Of a stretch of 64,000 nt of DNA, positions 34,436 through 46,031 are shown in pieces (within the stretch, counting starts at the first letter, position 1; every line of letters starts with the position of its first letter). The DNA is taken from the NCBI GenBank assembly GCA_003868215.1, contig QWDQ01000002.1, forward strand, positions 310,001 to 374,000, read 5' to 3'. The notes below the pieces were generated by a model that saw nothing but the letters and a program-made list of their open reading frames with translations, was not told where the DNA came from and did no database searches. The translations under genes and the position numbers were made by a program. Source of the stretch: Pseudophaeomoniella oleicola. Its lineage: Eukaryota; Ascomycota; Eurotiomycetes; Phaeomoniellales; Phaeomoniellaceae.

Positions 34436-36225
34436 TTAAACATGGCTTCTGCAACTTCTACAGAGCCAATGGGCGCTGTCTGCTGGTATTCGCTTTAAGC
34501 CGATGCAGAGCATATGAAATCTCCTATAAGGACAGGATGGATTACTGCAATCCACCATTTTACCGTGCTCAATGCCTCGGCAATAGCAAACTTCGGTCGG
34601 GCTCACTGGTGGCTCGGTCGAGGTTGCAGTCGTATTAGTCTTGACATGGCTTGACGGCCGCTTGCTAGTTGAGCTCCCGTGGTTATTAATAAGTACCTGC
34701 CAGCCCACGAGGTTCCAGACCCTCTCGACGAACCATTTTGGGGAGTTAGGGTCGAATTGGACGGTGGATTTGATGGAATCGATGTCGACGTCCGGATGCT
34801 CAGGCGATCGCAGCGCATTATGAAAGGTTTCATCCTTCTCACCAAACACTCCCCGAAGTAAAGTATTTTGCAATATCTTGCGAATTCTCAAAGCCATTGT
34901 ATTCCTCTGGCCAGATCTCGTGGAAGGTTCCGGTTCTTGTACGCTGTTGTCCAATACCTTGATAAGATTTTCCAGGACAAAAACAAGATATGGGGCTTCA
35001 ATCAACGTTGCCGCTTTCGCAGGTTCCTGTTGTTCTATTACTGAATCATCCCATTTCGAGGGTGACTCAACAATCGGATCAACAGCATCAGCGTTCGAAG
35101 ATATGGTGGTTCCAAACGTGAGAGTTGACAATTGCCTGCCAACATGTTCGAGGAATACTGCTGCCACTCCTTGCAGTACTGATGGGTTTGCAGCTATGCT
35201 TGTTTCAAATGCACCAATCACAACACGAAGTAGATGGGATAGCTGGGGAAGAAGTTCCTCAATGATTCCAAAATCCGTTTTCGCTCGCTTTATATTTGCC
35301 TGCTGTTTCACCTCCTTGGGAGCCCTTGCGGCTATGGAAACATTCAGTTTCGTAGCACAATGTATAGCGACCCGATGCAAAGACTCAACAATTTCCTTAA
35401 AAAAGGAGGTGATTGCAAAGGTAGCATGGTCGAGGTACACTGGAAACTCTCTCAGATGGTCTGTCGCCTTAATTGAAGCAATAACGATATCCTCGGCTAC
35501 AACTAATTTCTGTTCCACATCCAAGATAGCCGTGCCGTATTTTTGGGGTGTATTGAGCAACGTTTTTGAAGTCAGGCTGCTGATGCTTTTCGAAACGATA
35601 TTTGCATGTTTGACGCAAGATTCGATTATCTCATTCCGAAGATCATCGATCGGAAGAGGTCGCAAGGAGAGCAAATGACCGATCCGATGCAGACTTCCTA
35701 TCGAATGCTCTGCATAAATCATTTAGCCTTTTTCTAGCATAGGTTCAAAGATCATTGGCACACCATCTTTGGTCTCCTTGTTTCCCACGATTGTAGATCT
35801 CAATTTCTCGATCTCGGGCCGCGTGCTTCGAGATGCTCCCTTGAGTCTGACACGTTTTGAAGGCGGTAGTTCCTCTACTTCCAACGCATGCTTTGTCAGA
35901 GGAGAGTCGTCCCCTACAGAGTTTCTTTGTTGCCTTAGGTTGCTGTCATCTTTTTCTAAAACATGGGGGCGTTTCGTCTGATCCTTCATTCTACTCTCCA
36001 GATGTTGGAATGCAGATTTCCAGAATCCTGCGGCATGAAATGAGCCAGTCCGCGAATTGATTCGGAGATATTTGAGGTACTCTGCGTGAGTCAGAGATGC
36101 CGGAGCATGGAAGAACGGCGCATACCGTATGGGGTCATATGCGGCGGCATATTGTTGAGCATGACAGCAGCGAGGGCTAGCTGGGCTGACGACGGAAATG
36201 ATCCAGCAGTGATGCAACGCGACAT
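34436..36225 (-). CDS. PHD-finger protein of unknown role
   Basis: Three exons, 36225-36126, 36081-35764 and 35709-34436, give 563 aa. Both introns (44 and 54 nt) have CTGAC/CTAAAT branch sites, and the second removes an in-frame TAA at 35725-35723. The C-terminus (about 514-563) is a PHD zinc finger with the C4HC3 order: CYC, then C at DCSNPSC, then HMLC and WLCRSC. Such fingers often read histone H3 tails, so a chromatin role is likely but not shown. The middle 350 residues are largely helical, without a motif I recognise. A short EYLKYLRINSRTGSFHAAGFWKSAF block lies near residue 35, and a basic PPSKRVRLKG could be a nuclear localisation signal. The start exon is the least certain part. Confidence 0.75.
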
Positions 36226-36511
36226 TGTTCAATAGAGACTGTGAGTGGCATGAGCCAATGGAAAACAGATATTGGCACTGAACACTGAGATCGAAAAAGG
36301 AACAGAGATCTGAAAGACGGTCAAGCATGGACAAGGTGGCAGACCGACCAAATGCCAAGAAACAACGAGAGGGCTCGACAATGAATACACGTAGTACATT
36401 AAGTAGAATTGCTATCCCCTGGGTATCATAAATCAAATATATGTCAACGCTGTGTTGAGATGAAAACAATACTGTAACCTCTGTTCAGTCAGAATTTGCG
36501 AGCTCATCGCC

Positions 36512-37771
36512 TCAGTGCTGCTGGGCTTTATCTCCTGCCTCTTCCTCCAGTCTTATTTGCTCCTCCAATTTCTTCCTTTCCATTTCTCTCTGAGCATTCT
36601 TTAGCTTCATCATCGTCAACTCTTCGAAGCTTGGGCTGTTCGGCCCAAGGTTTGGCTTGCTTGCCGGTGATGCCTTAGGGGTGTTGAATGCAGCGGTAGA
36701 AAATGAGGCAAAAGAGGGAACTTTCCTAAGTCCATTTGTTCCGTCTTTGGCAGGTGTGCTCGGAGCACTTCCTTTGAGCCCAGCAAGGAAATCACTTCTC
36801 GCCTTTGACGATGAGACTGGCGTCACAGGTATTGGCCCGACGTCTGTTTTCTGCTTAGGAGACTGTGGTTGGTGCAACAAATGCTCAGGCTCCTTAGCAC
36901 TTGCCCAGAATACAGAGTCCAATATATTCCATTTCAACCCAGTCTGTTTGGAGAAGTCAGAAACCGCTGCATGTGCTCCTACGATTGACGTGTAGACAAC
37001 AACCCCAGTAGCAACCAATCTCTTCTCTTTGTTTTCGCCAATTCTCTGCTTCTTGTCTTTTAATAGGAATGCATTTTCGACAGACCCAAACGTCGTGAAC
37101 ATCTCGATTAGTATATCCTTATCAATGCTGTCCCCAACGCCTCCCCGTGTCCAGCGAACCTTGACCGTACGCTCAATCTCTGGAACACTTTGACCGCCTT
37201 CCCCATAACCGCTTCTCTCTACTCTTTCTGGCCTGTCAGCTTGAGCCTCTTTCTCTTTTTCTCTCCTTTCTTCGGCTTCCAAAGCCTCCCTTTCTCGCCG
37301 TCTCATCTCTTCGTTCATCTGTTCTCGTTTCCTTCGATTTTCTTCTGCAATCCTCTGGACTTCCCTCTCAAGCTTTTGCTCAGCGCTTTCGGCTTGGAAG
37401 GATGTGTCCCAGGTTCTTTTAACGCCAGCACCGAATGCGCCGCTTTCTCTCCGCTCTAAGTCCTCTTTCATCTGCTTGCGACGGCCTTGGAGTAGAGCAT
37501 GCTCCCTCTTCCGACGCTCTCTTGCCTCTCTGCTTTGGTCATAAAGCGCTCGGATGGCAGGATCAGAAAGAACATCGTTGGCGATTTGGAGCAGATGAAA
37601 CTTCTCAAGATTCTCGGGAGACGCTCCAACTTTATCAGGATGATACTTCAAAGATGTCTTTCTGTAGGCGCGTCGAAGGTCTGAACTGCCGGCGGTCGGT
37701 TCGATTGATAGTAGCTCGTAAAAGTCCACTGAAGATGTCGCATGTGCCTTCAAATCGTCTTGTGGCGCCAT
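36512..37771 (-). CDS. cwf23: J-domain plus RRM splicing factor, DNAJC17/Cwf23 family
   Basis: Spliceosome-associated J-protein. One exon, 419 aa, from the ATG at 37771; an upstream in-frame extension to 37879 exists but looks non-family. The J domain (about 16-80) has DFYELLSIEP, the HPD motif in KYHPDKV (44-46), and LSDPAIRALYDQ. A long Arg/Glu/Lys coiled-coil follows, then an RRM-like fold with TVKVRWTRGG, ILIEMFTTFGSVENAFLL and GVVVYTSIVGAHAAVSDF. This order (J domain, charged helix, RRM) is the DNAJC17/Cwf23 arrangement. The C-terminus ends in a second charged helix. It is divergent from VAC8 across a 623 bp spacer. Confidence 0.9.
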   Translation of the reverse strand: MAPQDDLKAHATSSVDFYELLSIEPTAGSSDLRRAYRKTSLKYHPDKVGASPENLEKFHLLQIANDVLSDPAIRALYDQSREARERRKREHALLQGRRKQMKEDLERRESGAFGAGVKRTWDTSFQAESAEQKLEREVQRIAEENRRKREQMNEEMRRREREALEAEERREKEKEAQADRPERVERSGYGEGGQSVPEIERTVKVRWTRGGVGDSIDKDILIEMFTTFGSVENAFLLKDKKQRIGENKEKRLVATGVVVYTSIVGAHAAVSDFSKQTGLKWNILDSVFWASAKEPEHLLHQPQSPKQKTDVGPIPVTPVSSSKARSDFLAGLKGSAPSTPAKDGTNGLRKVPSFASFSTAAFNTPKASPASKPNLGPNSPSFEELTMMKLKNAQREMERKKLEEQIRLEEEAGDKAQQH

Positions 37772-38394
37772 AGCGAAAACGAGGACAGGCTCCCGAATGC
37801 CAGCGTCGCAACACTCACAGAGGGGATGTGTTTCTCTACAGCAGTTGCCTTTGGCCTCTTTCTTTGAAGGTTGTATCACTATCGCTCGAGCAACAAGCGT
37901 GATGCCTTAGGAAGGCTCCTACAATGTATAATTTGTGTATAATAGGAGCATCATGATTTGATGCCTCACCACTGATTACTGTACTTGTTTAGGTGGACCT
38001 TGAAAGGACCCTTTTTGCCTGTCGGAGGTTGTTGATTGATTGATTGATTATGATTATGTTTAACTTATGATTTAATTACCCTTCACCTCCAAGCATGTGC
38101 CTTTAGCGTCATTCCGGGCACCTTCCCTCTATCGGCAAGAACGCAACGCCTGACCAAGCTTCCTATTTCCCTCGAGTCTTTGATGTCCAAGCATCTTCAT
38201 TTACCGTGTCCAGGTCTCATCGGGTAACTTTTGCATCTCTTCAAGTCTTTTACAGCTCCTGGCCTCTGGGACATTAGATCCTGACGCTCACACTGATTGT
38301 CGAAACTGCATGAACTTCCCACTGGCACTTCAAGGGCAGTGTCAGCACTCTCCGCTGTCGTGGCCGTGTTGATGCCCTTGGGGTTATAGTCACT
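37772..38394. promoter_or_regulatory. divergent promoter of cwf23 and VAC8, with three small upstream ORFs before VAC8
   Basis: The VAC8 side holds three short ATG frames: 38183-38227 (14 codons), 38310-38372 (20 codons) and 38372-38389 (5 codons). The second and third overlap as TGATG, and the third ends five bases before the VAC8 ATG. A (TTGA)4 run lies at 38032-38047. Whether all three lie in the mRNA leader depends on the transcription start, which the sequence does not reveal. Confidence 0.5.
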
Positions 38395-40398
38395 ATGGGC
38401 AACGCTCTCTCATCTTGCTGCAAAGGTTAGTGATTGTGGTTGCGTTGTCATATCCTTCTTTCTGACAATTTTCCATCTGATAGGGCGATCGAGGGATGGA
38501 CTATATGAGCCGGTTCTAGCAGACAGCGAAAGGGAGGCAGTCGCTGACCTGCTGCAATACCTCGAAAACGTGCGATACAACTACCATCCTATCTTCAGCT
38601 TGATAATATTTCTGACAGAAAGTACAGCGTGCCGAGACAGACTTTTTTACAGGAGAACCTCTGCGAGCTTTAAGTACCCTTGTTTACTCGGATAATGTCG
38701 ACCTCCAACGGAGTGCTGCGCTCACTTTCGCTGAGATTACTGAGCGAGGTATGCCGCTACTATGGATTTGCGATACTCTCCAAGTACTCACGAATTTGCG
38801 CAGATGTCAGAGAAGTGGATAGAGATACTTTGGAACCGATCCTGTTCCTGCTGCAAAGCTCCGATATCGAGGTCCAACGTGCAGCAAGTGCAGCATTGGG
38901 CAATCTTGCTGTGAACAGTACGTCCAATTGGATACCTCAAGTCTAATCGGAACTGACGAGATAATAGCCGAGAACAAAGTCTCGATAGTTCTTTTAGGTG
39001 GCCTACCGCCTCTCATTCGGCAAATGATGTCGCCCAATGTGGAGGTCCAATGTAACGCAGTTGGCTGTATCACCAATCTGGCAACCCATGAAGACAACAA
39101 GGCAAAGATTGCGAGATCTGGGGCACTAGGACCCCTAACAAGATTGGCGAAATCCAAGGATATGAGAGTCCAAAGAAACGCCACGGGAGCGTTACTTAAC
39201 ATGACACATTCCGGTACATACTACCACTCAAATACATGGAGCGATGCTAATACAAGGAGGGACAGATGACAACAGGCAGCAACTTGTCAACGCAGGTGCC
39301 ATTCCGGTTCTCGTGCAGTTGCTATCATCTCCAGACATGGACGTCCAGTACTACTGCACCACCGCTCTGAGTAACATTGCTGTCGATGCAGCCAATAGAA
39401 AGAAACTCGCTCAGACCGAGTCGAAACTCGTCACCTCACTCGTGCAGCTGATGGACTCTGGCACTCCGAAGGTCCAGTGCCAAGCTGCCCTCGCTTTGCG
39501 TAACCTTGCCTCGGACGAGAAGTACCAGCTCGAGATCGTTCGCAACAGAGGCCTACCACCATTACTTCGGCTCCTTCAATCATCTTATATACCTCTCATA
39601 CTTTCTGCAGTTGCATGCATACGCAATATATCCATCCATCCTCTGAACGAGTCACCCATCATTGATGCCGGATTTCTCAAGCCACTAGTTGATCTTTTGG
39701 GCTCAACTGGCAATGAAGAAATCCAGTGTCACGCTATATCTACTCTACGCAACCTCGCTGCAAGTTCCGATAAAAATAAGCAACTGGTCCTCGAAGCTGG
39801 AGCAGTCCAAAAGTGCAAAGAACTTGTCCTTCACGTGCCACTGAGCGTCCAGTCGGAGATGACAGCTGCCATTGCTGTGCTGGCACTCAGTGACGAGCTC
39901 AAGACGCACTTGTTGAACTTGGGCATATTCGAATGTCTGATCCCTCTTACTGATTCGGAAAGTATCGAGGTGCAGGGAAACAGCGCTGCTGCTTTAGGAA
40001 ATTTATCCTCGAAAGGTGAGTGCTATATCTCCGTGCCAATGCGACTTGAAGCTAATGTTGCAATAGTCGGTGATTACTCTGTTTTCGTACGAGACTGGAC
40101 CGAACCAAACGGCGGCATACATGGTTATCTGAAACGATTCCTTGCCTCTGGTGACCCAACATTTCAGCATATTGCTATATGGACAGCTGTACAGTTGCTG
40201 GAGTCTAATGATCAAAAGCTTGTCGGGTTGATTGCCAAAGCGGAAGATATTATCCAGATGATAAAGACCATCTCTGATAAGAACATCGAGTCCGACGACG
40301 AAGATGCTGAAGATGGAGAAGCAGAGGTTGTAGCACTCGCGCGGAGAAGCCTTGAGTTGCTTGGCAAAGGACCAAAGGGTGGTTTAGTTGAGGGTTGA
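38395..40398 (+). CDS. VAC8: Vac8, armadillo-repeat vacuolar membrane protein
   Basis: Anchored to the vacuole membrane, Vac8 acts in vacuole inheritance, nucleus-vacuole junctions and autophagy. Seven exons: 38395-38425, 38484-38569, 38628-38748, 38804-38917, 38968-39213, 39266-40015 and 40067-40398, giving 559 aa. The tiny first exon encodes [10 protein letters not shown], with G2 for myristoylation and C8/C9 for palmitoylation. [22 protein letters not shown] and [20 protein letters not shown] follow. Armadillo repeats fill the rest, with repeated [19 protein letters not shown] and [10 protein letters not shown] segments. The tail [17 protein letters not shown] is typical. All seven junctions restore well-known Vac8 sequence, so the model is secure. 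Confidence 0.97.
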
Positions 40399-40967
40399 AG
40401 ATTCATCTGGCCCTTACCTGGCCGACTATCACATTTGAAGATCTGCACTCTGGGAAGACTGAGCTATCAGGTCTCACTCGGAAGAAGCGTCCGAGCGCTC
40501 AAGTGCATCATCGCTTTCTCTTGATACCCTCCTTTTTAGAGATCTGCCTTGTGTGCCTTTTCTATACTGGCGATCATCTTGCATGCATGGCGTTTTGTGG
40601 CGTATACGTGGTTGAAGAAACACGCCCGGAGGCGGACGGGAGAAAGACAGCATGGAGGTCTCTCGGGGACTTTTGACGAGGAAAGTCCCATTATCATGGT
40701 CTCATATCAACACCTTTTGTATACTGTTTGAGCGTCATTATTCGCTTTGTCAGCATTAATATGTAGTATTCAGCTATTCACCTCATGAAAGGATCGATCC
40801 TAGACACTTGACCAACACTTCTCGCCTTGTTGTCAACATTACCAGACATGCATATTGTTTTAATTGATTGCTGTAGTTGTACAAGTTTCCCCCCCCTACA
40901 CCCCTCTCTGGAGATGAATTAAACCTTGCGTAATTTATTTGGTTTTCTGTGTCTGTTAGATAGAGGA

Positions 40968-41003
<36 letters not shown>

Positions 41004-41275
41004 TGGGAGTTGTCGGTTTAGTTCAGTAGATTGGTAGGTACCTAAGGTAGTCATCAACAGAGTAGTATATTACATTCTATTCCTTTTTGAGGAGGAGGAT
41101 ATTTCATTTCATTTTGTCTTCTTTGGGGTTCTTTGGTTACTCAAGATCAAGACATCTAGACATCTACCTGACACTGGAAAGTCATATATACACACACACT
41201 ACAAATAATAAACAATACCAACATTTCTTCTTCTTTCCTCTTCCTCCTTCCTCCTCCCAATCAAATCAAATCAGA
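40399..41275. other. convergent 3' flanks of VAC8 and ribokinase
   Basis: 877 bp between two convergent genes, so mainly 3' UTR. It contains an AG microsatellite and a few TACCTAAGGTAG-type motifs near 41038. The open frame at 40395-40676 overlaps the VAC8 stop and has no family-like sequence. Confidence 0.55.
40971..41000. repeat. (AG)15 microsatellite
   Basis: Fifteen perfect AG units in the convergent intergenic region. Confidence 0.95.
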
Positions 41276-42259
41276 TCAAACCTCGTCACGCCACGGAATC
41301 GATCCCTGCGCGCCCCTCGTCTGCACCGTCACGGCGGCGGCCCGATTCGCGAACGCGACTGCGCCGGGGACGTCGTCGAGGCAGTCAGTCAGGAGGGCGG
41401 TCGCGTAGGCGCCGATGAAGGTGTCGCCGGCGGCGGTGGTGTCGGTGACGGAGAGAACGGAGTGGGCGGGGATTAAACCCTCGGAGATCTTGGGGGAGTG
41501 GTGGGAATAGTAAAAGACGCCTTTGGAGCCGAGGGTGATGAGGACGGTTTGGGTGCCGAGGGAGGTGAATTTTTGGGCGATGGTGGAGAGCAGGGCGGGG
41601 GTGGCCGAGATGATTTCGGATTCGGGGACGCCCGAGAGGAGAGAGGCTTCGGATTCGTTGACGACGAGGTGCGTGATGTGTTTGTAGGCGGAGGTCGGTA
41701 ACGGGACGGCGGGGGCCGGGTTGAGCAGGACGGGGATGTTTTCTTGCGCGGCGAGTTCGAGGATGGTCAGCACCGTTTCTTTGGGGATCTCGAGTTGGAG
41801 GATGAAAAGGGAGGGTTTGGGTGGTCCGAGCAGCGGCGGCCTTGGATTCATGAAGAGGTCTGGAGTAAGCGTGTAGTTCGCATTGGGCGAGAGCAGGATC
41901 CGATTCTCCCCCGTCGACTCCTCAACAATGATAATCGCGACCCCCGTCTTCGCTGTCTCCGCCGTGATGATCGCTGACACATCGATACCGCTATCTCGCA
42001 ACGAATCCCGCATCATCGTCCCCAGCGAATCATTCCCAACCGCGCCCAGCATCTTCACCGTCACCGACCCATGCTCGACGTCCGCTTTCGTGCGTGACAG
42101 CTTCGCACATGCGACGGCCTGGTTGGCTCCCTTCCCACCGCAGCCGACTTCGAAGCCGGTCGAGGTCAGTGTCTCGCCTGCGGACGGCATGCGGGAGGTG
42201 TAGCTGACGTAGTCGACGTTGAGGGAGCCGATCACCATGATCACCGGTTGAGACGACAT
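41276..42259 (-). CDS. RBK1: ribokinase (PfkB family)
   Basis: Phosphorylates D-ribose to ribose-5-phosphate with ATP, feeding the pentose phosphate pathway. One exon, 327 aa, close to the usual 300-330. The N-terminus has VIGSLNVDYV and the PfkB signature-1 glycines in VGCGGKGANQAVACAKL (39-55). The sugar-lid region includes GAVGNDSLG. NPAPAVP and VVNESEASLLSG follow. The C-terminal signature DTTAAGDTFIGA has the catalytic base D279 and the anion-hole Ala-Gly. I chose the ATG at 42259; an in-frame ATG 17 codons upstream would add a non-conserved peptide. Codons are strongly C/G-ending compared with neighbours. Identification is secure. Confidence 0.93.
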   Translation of the reverse strand: MSSQPVIMVIGSLNVDYVSYTSRMPSAGETLTSTGFEVGCGGKGANQAVACAKLSRTKADVEHGSVTVKMLGAVGNDSLGTMMRDSLRDSGIDVSAIITAETAKTGVAIIIVEESTGENRILLSPNANYTLTPDLFMNPRPPLLGPPKPSLFILQLEIPKETVLTILELAAQENIPVLLNPAPAVPLPTSAYKHITHLVVNESEASLLSGVPESEIISATPALLSTIAQKFTSLGTQTVLITLGSKGVFYYSHHSPKISEGLIPAHSVLSVTDTTAAGDTFIGAYATALLTDCLDDVPGAVAFANRAAAVTVQTRGAQGSIPWRDEV

Positions 42260-42876
42260 GGTGGGAGTTTTCTTTTTGTTGGAGTGAGAAGACTGAAAGA
42301 GAAAATGCAAGACAGATCAATCACCACTGACTGCTTTTCCCTGTCTCTATTTCTGTCTGATTCGTCTGCGAAGAGGTATATATTATCTGGCGTGAACAAG
42401 TCTCTTCTTTCCAAACAAACTCCCTTCCTGCAATGCTAATGTTGTCCCTGTCGCGTCATAAAGGAACAACAAAAACCTAGGCCAATGATATAAAGACCCT
42501 CTATTAGGTGAAAATATATATGTATCCCTCCAGATATCAAGAAATGTTCTGCATTTGTTCATTTATTCATTCATTCATTCAGTAATTATCAGCGATGCAT
42601 TTCCAATTACATCGGGATGTCATCGCTGGTGGACCAGGCGGCATTCCTGACCAATCACCGTGCTCGAAATCCTCATGACGGAATACACGGATGAATGGAA
42701 GATTCTCTCCTAAAACATGAAGATCTGAATATACACCTGAGGTAGATGGTTCAATTGCTGTGTCTCAACAAGAACAATAAATGGCGTTCATTATTTGATA
42801 GGAACATGTATTCATACCTAGACATTAACAATAGTGCGTATCAGGGCCGAAGCATAGCTGTACAAAGGCCCCTATT
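42260..42876. other. intergenic: ribokinase promoter and 3' flank of the arylsulfotransferase-like gene
   Basis: 617 bp between two minus-strand genes. Contains an (ATTC)4 run at 42565-42580 and AT-rich DNA around 42510-42530. No gene is visible. Confidence 0.55.
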
Positions 42877-44933
42877 TTATAGAGAAGACATGTCAGTCGA
42901 CCGTGCGCTGCCGACTCCTAACCTTCTATAACTGCCCTTCCACCTCCCATACCTTCTCATGACAGTGTCTCTGACCCCGTTGCCGAATTTGCAAGATTCT
43001 TGAAAAAAGCCGAGCATCTTTCTCCTGAGTGGCTTGCCTCCGCAATAGAAAACGATAGCCAGCGATATTGCCAGACATATGAAGATGTTCAGTATGTTAA
43101 TCTTTCTCCGGCGGGATTCTCGTGCCAGTCGCTCTTGTTTCTCCTTTTCTTCCTTCCTTTTCTTCTCTTGCTCCTCCTCTTCCGCCTTGGCTTTTGCTTT
43201 TGCTTGATCCTCTTTCGATACTGGAACAGCCTCGTCACAGGCGTAGTCGTTGCAATAGGCCATTACGGCAGGGCTAGGGGTATATGTACGTAGTGGAATG
43301 CTTCTTCTTAGAACATTTCCGGATACATCAAGAGCTTCAACGTATGACCACGGAGCAAACGCCAGATGTTTGTATGTCGTCTCAAAACCGTCTTTATCGA
43401 CTGCTTTTGCATACGTGAAGGGGCCATCTGCAGAAGGGCCAACGTAGAACTTCCATTTCCTGACTTCAGTAGCACCGTTCCAGGAAACATAGAAAACCAT
43501 ATCGGAGCTACTTTGTGAATATGTGTAAAGCGCAGGACGGGTATGCGGAGTTGCTGTCCAATTGAACTTTTGCACACGATAGACCATGGTCCCGGTCCTG
43601 GCAATCCAAGCGTGCCATACCGCGGTACCATTAGGAAGAAACTCTGTGAAAAAAGCATTATTGCCCCAGCCGAGGACAGCGTTGCCGTTGGGCAAAATCT
43701 GCGTGTTACCCTGAGACTTGGACATCATTCCCCCGTTGGGATCGGGAGCGTTGTACCTCTGAGTGCAGGTTGCTTTCTTGGTGGTATGATCGATAGAAAT
43801 GATCATCCCTTCCGAGAAGTCTTTGGTGTAGTTAAAGCCGTTGGACGCATTGTCGAAAATTGAGATGACCTCGTGCGTCGAGTCCTTTGACACGAATCGC
43901 GCATCATGTTGGCTCGAGAAATGGAAGTCCTGGTGGAAGGATGATCGTATCCCACCAAGGCGCCACATTATGCTACCGTCCTTGCCTGATATCTTATAGA
44001 CCCCTGAAACATGTCGAGCGGATATTAGATAGTCTCCAGCTGCATCCTTGTCTATCGAGTTGATGTGAAAATAGTCCCAGGGTGACTGGCGGGAATAACC
44101 GTCTCCACTGATCTCGGTCGTACCTGGCAGCACGAAACTCTCAGACGGAGGAATATGGTCCAGGCTCTTCCATTCAAAGATTGCCTTGCCGCTCTCGATG
44201 TCGATTTCTTGGAAAACACCCTGTTGAATATATCCTAGACCATTCCGAACGCCATAATCGGTCAAGTCGTACTGCAGTCGCTCGTATATCACAACGAGCG
44301 CAGACTTCCCGTCCGGAAGGACTTTAAACTCGTGTTCGTCGGTAGCTGCTTGATGCGTGGCCGCTTCCACAGAGCGTACAAGGCGGTAGCTGCTGTCCAT
44401 GATAATGCCATGCCCCCAGCCATATCCCAGCATTTGCACTCCTTGGAAATAGCATATGTGCGGTGAGCTTGCATAGTTACAGACATGAGGAGCGTGTACA
44501 GAGCCGGGTCCTGCAGCGCCAAAGCCTGACCATACTAAATTCTGGTGGTTCCATGTTAGACGTCTTGCGCAGAACTAGCATACTCGGGGCAACCCACTCC
44601 ATCATTATCATATATGTACGGTCCTTCCTGCTCCGCCTGATAGGGTGCAAGGAAGACGTATCCTGGACTCAAGGATTCCTTCTGCCGGAGTTCAGTCGTA
44701 ACGATCGGGGCCACAAGATCCGGCCGCTGTAGTAGTAATGTGCTGTCAGAGGAAAGATTCTAGATCGGTAGCGGAAGAAGACTGTCACGTACCGACTGAA
44801 ATCTGTGCATGGGATTGGTGATGTTATCTGCGCGAACATCATGTACGATGCGCAGCAGAATTAGAAATAGCAGCGCATATGCTGATGATGTCGGCGAGGA
44901 CAGCCATACTCTTCTGGACGCATACTCTCTCAT
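42877..44933 (-). CDS. arylsulfotransferase (ASST) family membrane protein
   Basis: Belongs to the fungal branch of the ASST family, named for PAPS-independent aryl sulfotransferases with a beta-propeller fold; the activity of fungal members is not established. Exons are 44933-44793, 44726-44598 and 44541-42877, giving 644 aa. A signal peptide or anchor (YALLFLILLRIVHDVRA) lies at about 19-35. Both splices restore family sequence: YIYDNDG joined to NLVWSGFGAAGPGSVHAPHVC, then GYGWGHGIIMDSSYRLV. The propeller carries DEHEFKVLPDGKSALV, SPWDYFHINSIDKDAAGDYLISARH and FSSQHDARFV, with histidines at the expected places. A lysine/glutamate helix precedes a C-terminal membrane segment at about 571-592 and a basic tail. 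Predicted secretory-pathway or surface protein. Confidence 0.88.
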
Positions 44934-45424
44934 GCCTACTAGTTACCTCGTCTCGACAAAGGTTGGCATTCCAGGCAATAATGCGTACTCAAGAGCCGTT
45001 ACGTTGCTTCGTAGAGTAAAGCGGGTTCTGGAATGCGACGAGCCTGCGTCGCACGAGATTGAAAGTGACAAGAGAGAGGGAGAGCAAGCAGGCTAGCAAA
45101 TTGGGTTGTCACCGGCTTCAGGAATGTGTACCGTTATCAAGCAGATTCGAAGCCTCACGAACCAGGACACGATGGATTCATGTACATTTCAATCAACACC
45201 AAGTTTTGCCGGCAGCGCGATGTACCTCATTCACGGAACCGGTAAGTTAAGAGCCTAGTAGCTTACAAAGGACTTTGGGAAACGTGAGGGTTTAGCGCAG
45301 CAGTAAGGTACCTACTTACCTTACTTACCAACTATTTTCTAACTTTTCCCTTCGTCATTCCCACCCAGTGCGGCAGGAAATCAAAAAGAAGCATGAGACT
45401 TGGTCTCGGGGCGCGGACATGGAC

Positions 45425-45447
45425 ACGGCCACGGCCACGGCCACGGC
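45425..45447. repeat. (ACGGCC)3-4 hexanucleotide repeat
   Basis: Three perfect ACGGCC units plus five bases of a fourth, about 500 bases upstream of the arylsulfotransferase-like start codon. Confidence 0.85.
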
Positions 45448-46031
45448 TTTAGGTGAGAGATGCTCGCTTATCCTTAACTAAACCAACTCGGCCTTAGCGA
45501 ACATCTATAATTGAATATTGGACGAGTTGATTGAAGTTAATTATGCAATTGTCGGATCTTGCATTTTGCTTATCGTAGCGGTATCAGACACGGATACTCG
45601 GCTATACCTTGGTCCGTACCAGGGTGTCGATATTTACTGTCAGACGATGCTGGTGATTGATATGACAAGAGCATGACATGCTGGATCACCAGGCCAGGTA
45701 GAATTAGTCTAAGGTATTGGATACCACTACCGGCCTACGTAGGTAGTAGTAATTGCATCTCCTTGTGGCCCACGATATGGGACAGTCAGAAGAACTGAGA
45801 ATATGGCTAATCAGAACAGACTGGCGAACTGGATCTAGTTATCTGTAAGTTACCAGCTTGCCGAACCAGGTAGCAAGAGCCAGCTCGCCAGGTAGCTAAA
45901 TAGCTAGGATGTACTACGTAGTGGTGTGTATACCTCGTGGCATGGTGTTCTCCGTGAGACAACACTGGACCCCCCATCTTTTATCCTGAACGGTTTGGTT
46001 GTGGTGGCCAGGGTGTGATACATATCCGTAG

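Noticed and set aside
34878-35678. 266-codon plus-strand open frame
   Set aside because: Antisense to the long third exon of the PHD-finger gene, which has a recognisable domain and good splice sites.
37772-37879. N-terminal extension of the DNAJC17/Cwf23 frame
   Set aside because: In frame but Cys-rich and unlike the family; the ATG at 37771 lies just before the J domain.
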